Part shown: positions 63,001 to 64,000 of the stretch, piece after piece | Layout: each line of letters begins with the position of its first letter | Numbering within the stretch: the first letter of the stretch is position 1 | Assembly (NCBI RefSeq): GCF_009650095.1 | Contig: NZ_CP045915.1 | Coordinates: forward strand, 4,836,001-4,900,000 | Origin: Gracilibacillus salitolerans | GTDB lineage: Bacteria; Bacillota; Bacilli; Bacillales; Amphibacillaceae | Length of the DNA stretch: 64,000 nt | Reading direction: 5' to 3' | Translations under genes and position numbers: made by a program | Notes under the pieces: generated by a model | Databases searched by the model: none | Seen by the model: the letters and a program-made list of their open reading frames with translations, nothing else | Told to the model about the DNA's origin: nothing

Positions 63001-64000
63001 CAGCCATTCGATTCCATTTGATTAAATCCTTTTTCTGATCTAAATTCAGCCGAGATTGACAGAGATTCAAATGGTTTACAATCGAAAAAATGTGTTCCTC
63101 TATTTCATCTGTTGTCAAATGACTAATTAATTCTTCTGCGATCGTTAAATGACTTTGTTCTCTTTCTTCTTTGGACATCGATGTATAAAAAGCTTGTTGA
63201 ATCTTATCGTGTAGAAATCGATAATTTGGAGGGTTTTCGTTTAATAGCTGTTCATTCTCATTTGGATAAACCCATTTATAACGGGCATCCATCGGGAGGA
63301 TAACTCCTTCTTCTAACCCATTCCATAATTGATTTGCAGTTGTTACATAGCTTTTACCAGCAATCGTTGCCAATAATTTAAGGCTAAACTGACTTCCTAT
63401 ACAAGCAGCTAATCGTAAAAGCTTTTTCGTTTCCGATGATAACTTATTGATCTGCTTCATAATAAAATCAATCATAGAATCCGTCATTGGAATCTGTTTC
63501 AATGTGGTAAGGTTAATATGCCAAGTCGCTGTACTTAAATCAAAATGGATCATTTTTTCTTGATTTAATAATTGTAATAACTGAATGATAAAAAAAGGAT
63601 TTCCTCTTGTAATACGATAAATTAATTCAACCAATGGTTCCGCATCCATCGCTTCAAGAGCAAGGATTTCCTCCACCCACTGTTCGATGTGGATCTTAAC
63701 TAAGGGATGGACAGGAATAGTAGATACACGTACATCCGTATGATTGATTTGGTTGACAAAAACTTCAAACGGATGACCAACCGATACTTCATTATCACGA
63801 TAAGCACCAATAATTAGTAAATTTCTTCTGTCTGGATTTGTTAGGAGATGCCTCATTAAATCAAGTGTCGCATTATCTGCCCACTGTAAATCGTCGATAA
63901 ACAATACAAGTGGATGGTTCTCTGTAGCAAACACATCAACAAATTTCCTGACCGCTAACATGAAACGATTATGAACTCCTTGCGGTGGTAAGTCTGATCC
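60059..64000 (-). CDS. Multidomain ATPase/GAF/sensor histidine kinase (5' end beyond window)
   Basis: The frame is open to the window edge, so 1,313 C-terminal residues are seen. In order: the Walker B part of an AAA/STAND ATPase ('HPLVLFIDDLQWADNATLDLM'), a long TPR-like helical region (about 330-850), a GAF domain ('VLCLPIINQDRLVAVLYMEN'), HisKA with phospho-acceptor His in 'LSNVSHDLQSPVAVVQGY', and HATPase_c with 'NLVTNAIKHTDKG', 'VKDEGIGISKSDI' and 'GNGLGLAISEEI'. This layout matches 'trifunctional' Ser/Thr-kinase/ATPase/histidine-kinase proteins of Bacilli; the kinase part would lie outside. The signal and partner regulator are unknown. Confidence 0.9.
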   Translation of the reverse strand, partial: GSDLPPQGVHNRFMLAVRKFVDVFATENHPLVLFIDDLQWADNATLDLMRHLLTNPDRRNLLIIGAYRDNEVSVGHPFEVFVNQINHTDVRVSTIPVHPLVKIHIEQWVEEILALEAMDAEPLVELIYRITRGNPFFIIQLLQLLNQEKMIHFDLSTATWHINLTTLKQIPMTDSMIDFIMKQINKLSSETKKLLRLAACIGSQFSLKLLATIAGKSYVTTANQLWNGLEEGVILPMDARYKWVYPNENEQLLNENPPNYRFLHDKIQQAFYTSMSKEEREQSHLTIAEELISHLTTDEIEEHIFSIVNHLNLCQSRLNLDQKKDLIKWNRMAGEQAKRAAAFKSGLTFYQNAFQLLPQDKWESDYEETYSVMVGYGESLYLNQFFEEAEDIFEETLLNPKTKQEKLYIYNLKITLYTHIHEVKQATNSGLDGLRLFGIEIKDNPNKSMVAKEYLLTKLALANKREEDLLELPPVTDKNQKMIMRTLINSNAPAYHFDQNLATILMLRALRLILKYGDMDLSALVYNNYALTLSAGFGDYQGSYQFGSLAIRHVEKSGNNALQARVYFVFGAFVNHWIKPIRYSLDYLEKSQQLCIESGNLHLAGANGAFIGLTQYLKGDNLEQVKEGIERQLSFAKKNEYAISNDYLSELLDWIAALSSPDKQPIWKFSEFTDDKSAAIIHKTTRLQMAYLFNHRSIAKSLMQELEPLVDNTMVLIVAPEYVLYHSLWIVRLMEEGEITRRNGLNKLKPNLKKLKKWAKHSPANYLHKYLLIRAEYQKLTGDNQAIDNYHQAIENAEENGFLQDVAIANHCVANFYIDKQIPKTAKSFVTEAYNGYINWGAVHIAEQIKQTYPDSLLQINTSPANNYHTKESLDTKAVFEAARVISSEVVLNQLISRLMNMVLTYAGAEHVSFLLPEDNKLELVAYNKINGSVEIFKQPQPLEHHSCVSSAIAYFVVNTREAVVLDHAAEQGPFIESRYIQKTQAKSVLCLPIINQDRLVAVLYMENNKSTHVFTHERLSFLTFLVSQAAVSIVNAYLYADLEEKVRKRTALLNETNQRLTKVNQQLNNSKEKMKHLLSNVSHDLQSPVAVVQGYVSALLDGLVDDPVKQKEYLQIIKNRIGGLDKLIKDLFDLSKLESGNMNFSMEAIPVDQLYEHFCNMFTLEIQQAGLDFNQRIESSDFTEEYPLVEVDVMRLEQVMTNLVTNAIKHTDKGTIEIALTISDANEVIFAVKDEGIGISKSDIPYVFDRYYTKSRGQGNGLGLAISEEIILCHKGRLWVDSKEQKGTIFYFSLPIFSDHIYHPLAKEETRL

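Overview
The window looks like the chromosome of a low-GC, endospore-forming Bacillaceae, perhaps near Gracilibacillus, Oceanobacillus or Virgibacillus (inferred from gene content, not from an rRNA). Supporting signs are AGGAGG-type ribosome sites with frequent TTG/GTG starts, an H-type spore protein gene, SigB-like promoters, a large KatE catalase, Fur and cre boxes and Bacillus-type riboswitches. No tRNA, rRNA or CRISPR array was seen.

Layout. 1-2590: Fur-controlled siderophore ABC uptake (binding protein divergent from two FecCD permeases). 2668-6094: DinB protein, queF under a preQ1-I riboswitch, an NmrA-like protein, and serC under a ZTP riboswitch. 6267-13736: HAD phosphatase, PilZ protein, MFS pump, DUF4395, EcsC, MerR/TipAS regulator, DUF421 protein and a diguanylate cyclase. 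13961-17781: stress block with a SigB-like promoter before a spore-protein/GS39-like pair, a DnaJ-zinc-finger miniprotein, and katE with its own SigB-like promoter. 18193-23723: acetyltransferase, folD under a second ZTP riboswitch, and a run of methyltransferase, DJ-1, toroid, membrane and HAD genes.

24068-31759 is a pectin/galactan region. A visibly GC-rich block (a decayed response regulator plus a 1,209-residue pectate lyase) lies between a helicase remnant and an IS3-type transposase remnant. It is followed by a wall-anchored GH53 galactanase of ordinary base composition. Both polysaccharide genes have cre-like sites upstream. 31890-33056 is a DUF4317 gene.

33232-44768 is a complete phosphonate system on the minus strand: phnD-C-E-E, a hexapeptide acyltransferase, phnF, then phnG-H-I-J-K-M-L and a PHP phosphoesterase. 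It covers uptake, the radical-SAM C-P lyase and processing of the cyclic ribose phosphate. PhoP-like repeats and two palindromes lie at its promoters. 45081-57361 holds malic enzyme, a DUF2087 regulator, an FAD monooxygenase divergent from a TetR gene, a thioesterase, an aminotransferase, a YjiH transporter and a heterodimeric ABC exporter.

57456-59547 is the most system-like locus: a ParM/StbA-type actin ATPase, a ribbon-helix-helix ParR-like protein with an acidic tail, and upstream GTTTACA/GTATAC repeats that could be a centromere, apparently in the chromosome. A small helical protein follows, and a very large ATPase/GAF/histidine kinase runs off the right edge.
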